A stretch of DNA of 64,000 nt from Bacillus licheniformis DSM 13 = ATCC 14580 (GCF_000011645.1 NC_006270.3:3246501-3310500), one strand, 5' to 3'; shown: positions 25,229 through 33,653, counted from the first letter of the stretch. Numbers and translations are program-made. The notes: a model not told the origin generated them from the sequence alone.

Positions 25229-25263
25229 CCCCTTACATCACAAGTGTATGCTTGTAAGAGGGG
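25229..25263 (-). promoter_or_regulatory. Hairpin covering the yunB ribosome-binding site
   Basis: On the minus strand CCCCTCTTACA pairs with TGTAAGGGG, and an inner AAG/CTT extends the stem. The second arm contains the yunB Shine-Dalgarno sequence. No T run follows, so it is not an obvious terminator. Confidence 0.5.
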
Positions 25264-25286
25264 ATATACGATTCAATCAGACAACT

Positions 25287-25592
25287 TTATTTCACCATTT
25301 TTAAAAGGGCTTCTTTTCCGCTCATTCCGGGATGAATGCCGAGCTCTCCGGCCGCATCGGTTACAGATTCGAGCGGGGCTTCGAGAAGCTGATCGATCGT
25401 CCGCACGCCGACGGCTCTGGCGGCGACGATTTTCCGTTCTTTTAATTTATCATTCAGCAGGGCGACATCAAGCGCTCCGCACATAATATATCCATGGTCA
25501 TTGGTTACCGCCATAAAGTTCGTTTTCGGCAGTTTGACCGTTACAGCCGTAAACGGCTGATCTTCTATCATGATCGGAGTTAAATTTACCAT
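25287..25592 (-). CDS. yunC: YunC family protein (DUF1805)
   Basis: A 101-residue protein of the DUF1805/YunC family. Features are FTAVTVKLPKTNFMAVTNDHGYIMCGALDVALLN, then VAARAVGVRTIDQLLEAPLESVT. Its B. subtilis homologue has a solved fold but no assigned role. AAAGGAGGG lies before the ATG at 25592; the in-frame extension to 25637 is not supported. It is the last gene of the yunF-yunE-yunD-yunC run. Confidence 0.87.
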   Translation of the reverse strand: MVNLTPIMIEDQPFTAVTVKLPKTNFMAVTNDHGYIMCGALDVALLNDKLKERKIVAARAVGVRTIDQLLEAPLESVTDAAGELGIHPGMSGKEALLKMVK

Positions 25593-25669
25593 CGCTATCC
25601 CTCCTTTACCATTAATGTATGATAAAGCGAGAGACATGTTCCGGTTTGCCCCGAATCTTAGAGATCTGT

Positions 25670-27025
25670 TTAGGACCGGTTTGCTTTTTTCAGCTTCCAG
25701 GCGAGCAGATCGCGCAGGAATTCAGGCATAAAGTAGTCAATATCTTCCGCATCGCGGATAACAGGAAACAGCGTTCCGAGTGTAAACATATCAATCGTGG
25801 CGAGCGTGTAGAACGCATCATCTTCAATGTCCGCTCCGTTGACGGAGAGCTTTTCCGGGTCAAGGCCGGCATACAGCATCTTCCCCATCACTTCGCCGCG
25901 AAAACCGAGCCCTTTAATGCGCAGCTTCTCGGTTTGTTCTGATGATGCATGGAGGATGACCTCTTTCAGCTCTCGTCCCGTCAGCTTCAGTTTGACCGGA
26001 TTAATCGGATGCGGACAGATGCGGTGAACATCGGCTTTCGTCACCGGACCTTGTGAAAGAGACTCCAGCACAATGCCTGAGTTGACCATCCCGATTTCCG
26101 CCTCACACCATTCCTTTAAGGCATCTGCCAGCATTTGCGGAAGGGCGCTTCTGCGGAACCAGGCGGTTTCAAGGGTGTTGTCCAATGTCGCAATTTCCTC
26201 TTCAAGGAGATGTCCGGCTTCTCTCTCTTTTTCCTTCAGAAAACGAATCGTCTCCTCTGATTCTTCATTCCAATCTGCCGTCTTCATGACGGTTGCTGTG
26301 ATGTTCTCAAGCGCTCCGTTATATGTCAGTTCAACATGACCGACATAGTTCCCGTACTTTTCCGCGCAGGCCAGCATAACGCCGTCTTTCATCATCCCTT
26401 CTTCAAGCAGGTGATGGGTGTGGGAGCCGAGGATCAGGTCGATTTCGGGAAAAGCCTCCGCGACGCGCTGATCGTCCAAAATGCCAAGGTGTGAAAGAAG
26501 GATGACAGTGTCGGCTTTTTCTTTGATTTCACTTAGCATCTCTCCGATGCTTTCAAATGCGTCTGTAACCGTCCAGCCAAGCTGGCGATAGATCGGATAG
26601 TACGGGACTGTCACACCGAGAATGGCAAGAGTTGCGCCGCTCTTCACCTTTTTGAGCAAATACGGCGCTGCCCAGCCGGGCCTCTTCCCTTCTCCGTCAA
26701 ACAAATTGGAGACAACGACAGGAAACTGAGCGTTGTCATAAAGTGTATCCAACTCCTGATGCGGCAGTGTAATTCCTTCATTGTTCCCGATCGTTGCAGC
26801 ATCATACTGCAGACGGTTCAACAGCTCCACATTCGCTTTTCCGAAGGTAGCCTCAGATATCGGATGGAATCTGTCGACATGATCGCCGAGGTCGAACAAA
26901 AGCACTTCTTCCCCCTGCTCTTCATGTTTCTGTCTTTGTGTCTGAATGTAATCGACGATTTTCGGCCAGTTTTCAAAATGGCTGTGCAAATCGTTCGTAT
27001 GGTAGATATGGAGCTTTTCCGTCAT
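25670..27025 (-). CDS. yunD: YunD, metallophosphatase / 5-prime-nucleotidase-like protein
   Basis: A 451-residue two-domain protein of the UshA/CD73-like group. The calcineurin-like domain carries HTNDLHSHFENW at the N-terminus, GDHVDRF, GNNEGI in place of the usual GNHE, LSHLG and GSHTHH as metal ligands. The C-terminal 5-nucleotidase domain begins near residue 290 and has MVNSGIVLESLSQGPVT. No signal peptide is visible, so it should be cytosolic, unlike secreted nucleotidases. AGGGAGAG precedes the ATG. It lies between yunC and yunE in one run. Confidence 0.9.
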   Translation of the reverse strand: MTEKLHIYHTNDLHSHFENWPKIVDYIQTQRQKHEEQGEEVLLFDLGDHVDRFHPISEATFGKANVELLNRLQYDAATIGNNEGITLPHQELDTLYDNAQFPVVVSNLFDGEGKRPGWAAPYLLKKVKSGATLAILGVTVPYYPIYRQLGWTVTDAFESIGEMLSEIKEKADTVILLSHLGILDDQRVAEAFPEIDLILGSHTHHLLEEGMMKDGVMLACAEKYGNYVGHVELTYNGALENITATVMKTADWNEESEETIRFLKEKEREAGHLLEEEIATLDNTLETAWFRRSALPQMLADALKEWCEAEIGMVNSGIVLESLSQGPVTKADVHRICPHPINPVKLKLTGRELKEVILHASSEQTEKLRIKGLGFRGEVMGKMLYAGLDPEKLSVNGADIEDDAFYTLATIDMFTLGTLFPVIRDAEDIDYFMPEFLRDLLAWKLKKANRS

Positions 27026-27044
27026 GCAAATCTCTCCCTAACGT

Positions 27045-27866
27045 TTAACTAAACACGCCTTGATAGATTAATCTGATTCCGATGAGAATCAATACGAACC
27101 GCATGATCAATACGATCGTCTTTGTCTGCATCTTTTTGTTAATGTAGGCGCCGAGCTGTCCGCCAAACCAGGCGCCCGGGATCAATGCAAGCGCATAAAG
27201 CCAGTTGACATGTCCCGAGATGACATGGCCGGCAGAGCCCGCGACAGATGAAAGGAAAATGATAAACATCGATGTCGCAACGGCGACCCTTGTCGGAAAT
27301 AAAAACAGAAGAATCATCGCCGGCACCATCAGCGAGCCGCCTCCGATGCCGAAAAGCCCGCCGAGAAAGCCCACAAAAAAGGCGATCGCGATTCCGGCTA
27401 AAGGATGGTATGAATACGTATATTCCTGTCCTTCATCACCTGTGAACGTTCTGATAACGCCCGTATGCTTTTTCTCGGCAGGTTTCACCCTTTTCTTTAT
27501 CATTAAGGAAAGGGAAATGAGGATCATAAAAATCCCGAACCATAGAGAAAACGAGTCTGAGCTAAAATATGTCGATACATGGGCACCGACGATGCTGCCC
27601 GGCCCCGAGCCGATGAAAAAAATAAGGCCGCTTTTATAGTCAACGGTTTTATACTTCATATACGCAATCGTTGAAGAAAGCCCTGTGAATATGATGACGA
27701 CCAGCGATGTGCCGACCGCCATCTGCGGTGTCACATGGTCAAACAGCGTCGGCAGCCCCGCCAGAAAAAGGAGCGAGGGAACGATGACGATCCCTCCGCC
27801 GAGCCCGACAAGACTGCCGATGGTTCCCGCGATAAACCCGAGTATGATCAAGATAAGATATTCCAT
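27045..27866 (-). CDS. yunE: YunE, TauE/SafE-family membrane transporter
   Basis: A 273-residue membrane protein with about eight hydrophobic helices in two homologous halves. GFIAGTIGSLVGLGGGIVIVPSLL opens the first half and GFLGGLFGIGGGSLMVPAMIL the second, the classic TauE/SafE repeats. The family exports sulfite, sulfoacetate and other sulphur-containing anions; the true substrate here is unknown. AGAGGA lies upstream of the ATG. Spacing to neighbours is about 20 bases, consistent with one transcript with yunF and yunD. Confidence 0.9.
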   Translation of the reverse strand: MEYLILIILGFIAGTIGSLVGLGGGIVIVPSLLFLAGLPTLFDHVTPQMAVGTSLVVIIFTGLSSTIAYMKYKTVDYKSGLIFFIGSGPGSIVGAHVSTYFSSDSFSLWFGIFMILISLSLMIKKRVKPAEKKHTGVIRTFTGDEGQEYTYSYHPLAGIAIAFFVGFLGGLFGIGGGSLMVPAMILLFLFPTRVAVATSMFIIFLSSVAGSAGHVISGHVNWLYALALIPGAWFGGQLGAYINKKMQTKTIVLIMRFVLILIGIRLIYQGVFS

Positions 27867-27883
27867 AAAATAAGTCCTCTTTT

Positions 27884-28735
27884 CTAGCTGAATAAATCGA
27901 GCTGCCTTGGCGTAAGCCCTTTGTATTCAATGTTGAGCAGCTCCATCATTTGCTTACCGTTTTGAGCCGCATCACCGCCCGAATTGTTATTAAACAGCAC
28001 GTAAACGTTTTTCGACTGCTGTTCAAGCAGCTCAAGGTTTCTTTTCCAGTCTTTTAATTCTTGTTCATTATATAAATACAAATATCTGACCTCACGCCAA
28101 TTTTGACCGGAAGATGGCCTTAACCAGCCTTCCTTGTTGCGGCCGTGAAAACGGACGAGCGTTTTCCGGCTGTCAGTCGCGTGAAGAACAGTCGGGATGC
28201 TGCCTTCGCCCGCCTGGGGTTCATCGCAAATGCTGTGAATCCATTGCTGCTCCTCCATAAAAGCGAGCGTTTTGTCGTAAAACTGGGGCATAAACCATGA
28301 CCTATGCCTGAATTCAAGCGCACACGGGATATCTCCCATTTTCTCTTTTACCCATCTTAAGTAATTGACGTTTTCTTTCTTGCAATCAAACCATGGCGGA
28401 AACTGAAAGAGGACCATCGCCAGCTTACCCGCTTTTATGTATGGCGTTAATGAGAGCTTAAAAGCAGCAAACATGTCGTCTTTCGTTTCAAAGGGGATTT
28501 CCCCGCGCTGATGCCCTGTCATTCCCTGATATGCCTTAACGATAAACTGAAAGGTTTCCGGCGTCTCCTTTACCCACTTTTCATTGTTCCGCTCGGGCTG
28601 TATCGCGTAAAAGCTCGCATCAAGCTCGACGATCGGAAAATGCGATGAATAGTGGATCAGCTTGTTTTGACTGCTTGTCTTGGGCGGATACAGGCTGTCA
28701 TGATCCCCCCATCCTGTTAATCCAATATAAATCAA
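27884..28735 (-). CDS. yunF: YunF, DUF72 family protein
   Basis: A 283-residue protein of the DUF72 family, a TIM-barrel fold. Marks are IGLTGWGDHDSLYPP, VELDASFYAIQPERNNEKWVKETP, FQFPPWFDC and CALEFRHRSWF. The C-terminal VYVLFNNNSGGDAAQNGKQMMELL is also typical. Start codon TTG with GAGGTG seven bases upstream. No enzymatic activity is established for the family. First gene of the yunF-yunC run; the ymcC-like gene upstream is closed by its own terminator. Confidence 0.88.
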   Translation of the reverse strand: MIYIGLTGWGDHDSLYPPKTSSQNKLIHYSSHFPIVELDASFYAIQPERNNEKWVKETPETFQFIVKAYQGMTGHQRGEIPFETKDDMFAAFKLSLTPYIKAGKLAMVLFQFPPWFDCKKENVNYLRWVKEKMGDIPCALEFRHRSWFMPQFYDKTLAFMEEQQWIHSICDEPQAGEGSIPTVLHATDSRKTLVRFHGRNKEGWLRPSSGQNWREVRYLYLYNEQELKDWKRNLELLEQQSKNVYVLFNNNSGGDAAQNGKQMMELLNIEYKGLTPRQLDLFS

Positions 28736-28840
28736 TGCAGTTCACCTCTTCTTTTAGTTTATCACAGGTTTTTTTCGAAAATCTTGATCCAGGTCTGCTT
28801 GTAGCATTTCCTTTTTCAGCGGCGGGATACTTGAACATGA

Positions 28841-28869
28841 AAAAGAAGCCGGACATCCGGCTTCTTTTA
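28841..28869 (-). terminator. Terminator of the ymcC-like gene
   Basis: AAAAGAAGCCGGA and TCCGGCTTCTTTT form a perfect stem around two bases, overlapping the stop codon. Confidence 0.85.
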
Positions 28870-29400
28870 ACGGGCTTTCCTCGGAAAAAGGGTAAAGCTG
28901 AAACTGTACAAAAAATCGATGACAAGGATGATCGACCATAAAGAAGCGATGCGGATTAATGGTTCCGTTCTTTCCGGGTCGCCGATGAACAGGTGCATCC
29001 CGGCCAGCAGAGCCGCTCCGATCAGCCATGCGATGAAATGGCGAAACCAGCCTTCACGCTCTTTTTTGGCGTGTTCCCTGCCGTACTGCGGGCCTTTGTC
29101 AGGCTTCGGACCTCCGGCAAAGCGATAGGCAAACCTTTCATCCGCCCATTTGATCATGCGGCTCCCGAACGCGATGCTGACGCCGATATAAACGGCGGCG
29201 ATGCCGTGCAAAACATCCGCTTGCGCCCCATTGTGCAGATCAAGCGACGTTGCAGCCAAAAGCAGTAAATCCAAAACCGGTGTGCATGCAAACATGATCA
29301 AACCAGCCTTTTTCCAGCCTGCCATATAGCGAAAAATAAGTCCAAGCAGAATAAAAATCCAAAAGCCGATTTCACAAGCTAAAATCAATAAACCAATCAC
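28867..29400 (-). CDS. YmcC-like integral membrane protein
   Basis: A 177-residue membrane protein with about five hydrophobic segments: two N-terminal (LILACEIGFWIFILLGLIF, AGLIMFACTPVLDLLLLAA), a central one (VLHGIAAVYIGVSIAFG) and two C-terminal. A charged loop GPKPDKGPQYGREHAKKEREG separates them. The start is GTG with GAGGCGG upstream. It is divergent from a PksA-like TetR repressor, the pairing seen for ymcC and pksA in B. subtilis, where they adjoin the bacillaene cluster. Here no polyketide gene is near. Function unknown; probably the target of the repressor. Confidence 0.65.
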   Translation of the reverse strand: MIGLLILACEIGFWIFILLGLIFRYMAGWKKAGLIMFACTPVLDLLLLAATSLDLHNGAQADVLHGIAAVYIGVSIAFGSRMIKWADERFAYRFAGGPKPDKGPQYGREHAKKEREGWFRHFIAWLIGAALLAGMHLFIGDPERTEPLIRIASLWSIILVIDFLYSFSFTLFPRKAR

Positions 29401-29442
29401 CTTTTATCCGCCTCTCTTTTTTTAACACATTCGTACTAAAAA

Positions 29443-29484
29443 ATTATAACACAGATGTATTAAATAATACACCCGTGTTATAAT
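29443..29484. promoter_or_regulatory. Mirrored divergent promoters over a TetR-type operator
   Basis: A dyad of two 17-base arms (29446-29462 and 29465-29481) separated by two bases matches its inverted partner at 15 of 17 positions. TATAAT occurs on the plus strand at 29479-29484 and on the minus strand at 29443-29448, each 17 bp from a TGTATT -35-like element inside the dyad. A repressor bound here would shut both promoters. Confidence 0.75.
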
Positions 29485-29490
29485 GTGTGT

Positions 29491-30075
29491 ATGCCAAAAA
29501 TAGTTGATCACGAAAAACAAAAAGAAAAAATTGCCGAAGCGGTGTGGAATGTGATTCACAGAGATGGACTTGAACAATGCACCGTCAGAAATGTCGCTAA
29601 GGAAGCCGGACTTTCGGCCGGGTCGATGCGCCATTATTTTCCTCATCAGTCTGAGCTTTTCATTTATTCAATGAGGCTTGTGGCAAACCGGGTCAAAACG
29701 CGTATCGAAAACATGACATTTAACGGTACACCGGCTGAAAACGTCAAACAGCTTCTTTTTCAGCTTATGCCTCTTGATGAAGAGCGAAAACTGGAAATGG
29801 AGGCATGGTATGCATTTACAGCCAAATCGCTCAGCGATCCGGAGCTCAAACCGTTGAGAAAGGAGATGAATGAAGGCATTTATTCAGCCTGCAAATCGGC
29901 TGTTGAAATACTGGTAAAAACCGAAAAAAAGACCGGGATCGATGTTCTTAAGGAAACCGAGCATCTATACGCCCTTGTCGACGGGCTGGCGCTTCATTTG
30001 ATCATGGCCCCTGAAAGGCTGACGGCTGAAAGGATCGATACTGTATTGGCGGGTTATTTAAGATCGTTGGAATAG
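29491..30075 (+). CDS. PksA-like TetR-family transcriptional repressor
   Basis: A 194-residue TetR regulator. The N-terminal helix-turn-helix is in CTVRNVAKEAGLSAGSMRHYFPHQSELF, similar to B. subtilis PksA. The ligand domain follows. The ATG gives MPKIVDHEKQ, and lies seven bases after the -10 box, with no Shine-Dalgarno sequence, so the mRNA is probably leaderless. The gene is divergent from the ymcC-like gene and likely autoregulated through the shared operator. The ligand is unknown. Confidence 0.85.
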   Translation: MPKIVDHEKQKEKIAEAVWNVIHRDGLEQCTVRNVAKEAGLSAGSMRHYFPHQSELFIYSMRLVANRVKTRIENMTFNGTPAENVKQLLFQLMPLDEERKLEMEAWYAFTAKSLSDPELKPLRKEMNEGIYSACKSAVEILVKTEKKTGIDVLKETEHLYALVDGLALHLIMAPERLTAERIDTVLAGYLRSLE

Positions 30076-30119
30076 GAACAGATCTATCGCATTGCACCAG
30101 AAGGAACTCACACAACCAC

Positions 30120-30150
30120 AGAAAAGCAGGCCTCTCAGCCTGCTTTTCTG
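30120..30150 (+). terminator. Terminator of the TetR gene
   Basis: AGAAAAGCAGGC and GCCTGCTTTTCT pair around a six-base loop. The T tract is weak. It also faces the end of the minus-strand pseudogene. Confidence 0.7.
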
Positions 30151-30153
30151 GAT

Positions 30154-30485
30154 TTAATGCTCTTGTTTTAAATTCTCACGGATTTCCTTCTTCATTTCTT
30201 CGACATTTCTTTTAATAATTTCAATTTCGTATTTCTCTTTTGCATCTGGAGGTAAGTTCTCATCTAAGTATTCTCGGAGTTTTTCTTCGCTGCGAGTATC
30301 ATCTGGGCCGATTGATATAACTGGTCTGTTTTTCCAATCACAGAACTAACTAAACCAAACTTATCAAAGGCGTTCAGAAGTACTTCTTCAGTTGTTTTTT
30401 GATTTGGATCAGCCGCTTGTGAAGCTGTATTAAACAGTAACAAGAAAAGAACCAAGAACAAGATTCCGAACCGTTTTTTCTTCAT
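30154..30485 (-). pseudogene. Frameshifted small secreted protein
   Basis: The ATG at 30485 has AAGGAGAG upstream and begins a signal peptide, MKKKRFGILFLVLFLLLF...ASQA, then ADPNQKTTEEVLLNAFDKFGLVSSVIGK. That frame stops at 30264. In a second frame, the region 30300-30154 reads IGPDDTRSEEKLREYL...EMKKEIRENLKQEH with a strongly coding-like, charged helical composition and ends just before the terminator. A single base change near 30300-30312 would join them into one protein of about 110 residues. It may be a true pseudogene, a sequencing error, or a short 73-residue protein. The family is not recognised. Confidence 0.5.
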
Positions 30486-30518
30486 TATTCTCTCCTTAAA
30501 ATAATTTTTCCTAAGCAC

Positions 30519-30855
30519 AGCATTGAGTTTCTATTTTTATGTATTTCAGCTTTCCGGGACACCGTTTATTCATATTTTAGGAGCCGGTCCTGAAAGCGTT
30601 AACGAGAGAGGTGATCTTTATTTTCTGGGGAAGTAGGCTCATGAGGTGGATCAGTGTAAGTTTATCTTCTCTGAATGGAGATATTTGACTGTTTTGCAAC
30701 TTCTTCTTTTGCTAGCGATTGGAGGCGTTGTCATTATTTCCGCCTCTTCTACCTTGATACCTCCTTTATTTATTCACAAGTCTAATATAGCATAAACCTC
30801 TGCAAAATTTTTCAAATTACAAATTGATTTCACAAATTATTTTGCTGGTCATCAC
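30519..30855 (-). other. Non-coding stretch with a possible decayed small-peptide gene
   Basis: No gene of normal size. On the minus strand an extended -10 (TGCTATATT) is followed by AAAGGAGG and GAGGCGG sites and ATGACAACG, opening a 27-residue frame (MTTPPIASKRRSCK, then KYLHSEKINLH). In the next frame QSLAKEEVAKQSNISIQ can be read. The layout of strong ribosome site and very short reading frame resembles small Bacillus holin-like toxin genes that have decayed. A cre-like TGAAAGCGTTAACG lies at 30591. I do not claim a functional gene. Confidence 0.25.
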
Positions 30856-30887
30856 AAAAAAAACAGCCTGATCGCAGGCTGTTTTTC
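30856..30887 (-). terminator. Terminator of pucF-pucG
   Basis: AAACAGCCTG and CAGGCTGTTT form the stem with eight T on the minus strand, about 100 bases after the pucG stop. Confidence 0.8.
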
Positions 30888-30993
30888 TGCACTAGTGAAC
30901 CGCTTTTTGTATCTCTTTCGTTCAGCCATGTTCCACCTGTTGCCCCGCGCGTGCCGGAGCCGTCAAACACGAGCCTTCCTCTATCTCAGAAGC

Positions 30994-32220
30994 CTACTCA
31001 TGATAGAAATCCAGTGCCGCCTGAAGCGCATTTCCCGGCGATACTGAAGCACCTGTGCGAATGAGAACAGCTTCGAGAGCAGCCAATGTAAAAAGAACAT
31101 TTTCTTTCCGGCAGCTGTATCCCATCGTTCCGATTCTCCATATCTTTCCGGCCAGCGGCCCGAAAGAGCTGGCGATTTCGACGCCGAAGTCGTCAAGCAT
31201 CATCTTCCTGACAAGATCTGCGTCAACCCGATCAGGAACTTTCACACAAGTGACGGTCGGCAGCTTTTTCCGGCCTTCCGTAAACAATTCGAGTCCCATC
31301 GCTTTGATGCCCTTGATTAGTGCTGTTTCATGGAGCCGGTGTCTTGAGAATCGCTCGCGGAGCCCTTCCTCAAGAACGACCCGCGCTCCTTCGCGCAAGC
31401 CGTACAGCATCGAAGTCGCTTCTGTATGATGATTAAGGCGCCTCGGGCTCCAATAATCCATCAGCATGCCGAGGTCAAAATAATTGCTGGAAATCGGCAA
31501 GCGTCCCGTTTCAAGCACGATATCTTCTCTTGTGGCAATGCCCCGTTCTACCTTTTTCCTTTCATTGATGCGCTTTTCAACCCGGCTGTTAAATGTGATC
31601 GGCGCCATACCTGAAGGAACGGATAAACACTTTTGCGTACCGCCGACGACCGCGTCAAGACACCATTCATCCGTATTGACATCCGTGCCGCCGATTGTAG
31701 CCACCGCATCGACTACACAAAGCACATCAAGCTCCCGGCAGGCCCGGCCAATTTCTTCGAGCGGCTGAATGCATCCCGTCGATGTCTCGCCGTGCACAAC
31801 CGCAACAATCTCCGGTTTCGTCCGTTTGATTTCGGAGATGACCTCTTTCGGTTCAAAAACGTCTCCCCACGGGCATTCCATTGTATAAACATCAGCCTGG
31901 TACCGTTCGCAAATCTCGGCAAGCAGATAGCCGAACCGTCCGAAAATGGGAATGAGCACCCTGTCCCCCGGTTTGATGAGACTGGCAAGGACGGCTTCAA
32001 GCCCGGCCCGCGATGTCCCGTCTATCGGGAATGCCCATTTATTTGTCGTTCGGAAAATCTGCCGAAGCAGCGCCATGACGTCGTTCATCATGTCTGTAAA
32101 TGCAGGATCGAACTGTCCCAGTACAGGTGAGGAAAGCGCCCTCAGCACTCTCGGATGAACCTCGACAGGACCGGGAGTCATAATTGTCCGTTTCGGAATA
32201 TTCATTTCGCCAATTGTCAT
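30994..32220 (-). CDS. pucG: (S)-ureidoglycine-glyoxylate aminotransferase
   Basis: A 408-residue PLP enzyme of the alanine-glyoxylate aminotransferase group. The PLP lysine is K197 in GGTQKCLSVPSG, with VVDAVATIGG carrying the aspartate that holds the ring nitrogen. N-terminal TIMTPGPVEVHPRVL is typical. PucG transfers the amino group of ureidoglycine to glyoxylate, giving oxalurate and glycine in purine degradation. GGAG precedes the ATG. It lies 15 bases after pucF and ends in a separate terminator. In B. subtilis it is activated by PucR and induced by allantoin. Confidence 0.93.
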   Translation of the reverse strand: MTIGEMNIPKRTIMTPGPVEVHPRVLRALSSPVLGQFDPAFTDMMNDVMALLRQIFRTTNKWAFPIDGTSRAGLEAVLASLIKPGDRVLIPIFGRFGYLLAEICERYQADVYTMECPWGDVFEPKEVISEIKRTKPEIVAVVHGETSTGCIQPLEEIGRACRELDVLCVVDAVATIGGTDVNTDEWCLDAVVGGTQKCLSVPSGMAPITFNSRVEKRINERKKVERGIATREDIVLETGRLPISSNYFDLGMLMDYWSPRRLNHHTEATSMLYGLREGARVVLEEGLRERFSRHRLHETALIKGIKAMGLELFTEGRKKLPTVTCVKVPDRVDADLVRKMMLDDFGVEIASSFGPLAGKIWRIGTMGYSCRKENVLFTLAALEAVLIRTGASVSPGNALQAALDFYHE

Positions 32221-32235
32221 GATCTTTTTCTCCTT

Positions 32236-33489
32236 TCATTCATATGCCAGCCTGTATAATACATGAGTCAAGAGCTCAACGCCGGCTGCAAGATCAGCCG
32301 GTTTTGTCCATTCTTCCGGCGAATGGCTGATGCCCTTCCGGCTCGGAACGAACAGCAGTGACGTCGGGCAATGCGGGCCGAAAACCTGGGCATCGTGCCC
32401 CGCCCCGCTGACCATCTCCTGATAGGATACGTCAAGATCCTCGGCCGACTGTTTTGAGAGTTGAATCAAATCCCGGTCCATCCTCACAGGCTTCGCATCC
32501 GTCGTCTGTTCAACTGTGATCTGAACGTTCCATTCGCCGGCCAGCTCTGTGAAATAAGCAAAAATATCGTCGCAATACCGGTCCAACACCGCATCATGAT
32601 GATGGCGGAGATCAAGAGAAAAAACAGCTTCTCCTGATATGACATTCGGCACATTCGGCTTTGCTTCAATCCTCCCGACCGTTGCTGTTAAAAGCGGATA
32701 AGCAGCTTTAGCCTTGTTCGTCAAATAGGAAATGCACAATGCCGAGACGGCCACCGCATCTTTTCTGGCGTTCATCGGCGTCGTCCCGGCATGGTTGCTT
32801 TCTCCCTTGACCATAACCGTAAACCGTCTTTGTCCGACGATGTCCGTGACAATGCCGATTTGACGGCCGCTCTCCTCAAGAATGCTCCCCTGTTCAATAT
32901 GAAGCTCGATAAAGCACTTCACATCACGCCTGAACGGGCGCCTGTACCGCCGTTTTCCGAAACCGCAATCTTTCATCGCCTGCTCAATCGATACTCCGTC
33001 CCGATCGTGCACAGCCGGCGTCTTTTGACAGTCAAACAAGCCCGTTAAATTCCCCGATCCCCAAAAAGTCAAAGGGAAACGGCTTCCCTCTTCCTCGCAC
33101 AGAGACACGACTTCGATTGACGTTTTCGGCCTGCCGTACGTGTCCAGAAGGTGTTTGGCAGACAAAAGGCTCGCTAAAATCCCGTACGCTCCGTCGAATT
33201 TCCCTCCGTTGATGACCGTATCAATGTGTGAACCGGTCAAGATCGCTTTCGTACGGTTCTCTGTACCTTCTATTCTCCCAAACAGATTTCCGGCATCATC
33301 GAAGTACGGCTCTATTCCCCAGTCCTCCATCTTTTCCTTCAACGACTGCTGGGCGCTGAGCCACGGCTTTGAATAGAGAAGCCTTGTCACCCCTCCTTCT
33401 CCGCTTTCACCGAATGATGCCAGCCAATTGATCATGTCTTCGATATTGCGGGCTGTACTTTCTCCGGTCTTATGAATACCAATGGTCAT
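32236..33489 (-). CDS. pucF: Allantoate amidohydrolase
   Basis: A 417-residue M20-family amidohydrolase that splits allantoate to ureidoglycine, ammonia and CO2. Metal ligands lie in GSHIDTVINGGKFDGAYG and CEEEGSRFPLTFWGSGN. The dimerisation domain includes IEQGSILEE and NHAGTTPMNARKDA, and the last histidine is in SGAGHDAQVFG. AAAGGAAG lies upstream of the ATG. It is the first gene of pucF-pucG and divergent from the activator pucR. Confidence 0.92.
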   Translation of the reverse strand: MTIGIHKTGESTARNIEDMINWLASFGESGEGGVTRLLYSKPWLSAQQSLKEKMEDWGIEPYFDDAGNLFGRIEGTENRTKAILTGSHIDTVINGGKFDGAYGILASLLSAKHLLDTYGRPKTSIEVVSLCEEEGSRFPLTFWGSGNLTGLFDCQKTPAVHDRDGVSIEQAMKDCGFGKRRYRRPFRRDVKCFIELHIEQGSILEESGRQIGIVTDIVGQRRFTVMVKGESNHAGTTPMNARKDAVAVSALCISYLTNKAKAAYPLLTATVGRIEAKPNVPNVISGEAVFSLDLRHHHDAVLDRYCDDIFAYFTELAGEWNVQITVEQTTDAKPVRMDRDLIQLSKQSAEDLDVSYQEMVSGAGHDAQVFGPHCPTSLLFVPSRKGISHSPEEWTKPADLAAGVELLTHVLYRLAYE

Positions 33490-33540
33490 GTAAAGAAACT
33501 TCCTTTCTATTTTCTTGTTATATTTCTTTACAACTCTCTA

Positions 33541-33570
33541 TATAAATACAATTTTACTGGTAACATGAAA
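33541..33570. promoter_or_regulatory. Weak candidate PucR site between pucF and pucR
   Basis: The 164-bp divergent gap contains ATTTTACTGGTAAC, which partly resembles the published PucR box WWWCNTTGGTTAA. The match is imperfect and no promoter was clearly read. Confidence 0.2.
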
Positions 33571-33653
33571 AATAAACATCGGCATAAATGTCACAAATCC
33601 GCTCATTTTTTGTTGAAAATGACTAAAATGACAAAGGAGGCCTGTACAGATCA

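Noticed and set aside
30653..30800. Plus-strand hydrophobic frame (TVLQLLLLLAIGGVVIIS) considered as a membrane peptide
   Set aside because: No usable start codon with a ribosome site; antisense to the better-signalled minus-strand sequence.
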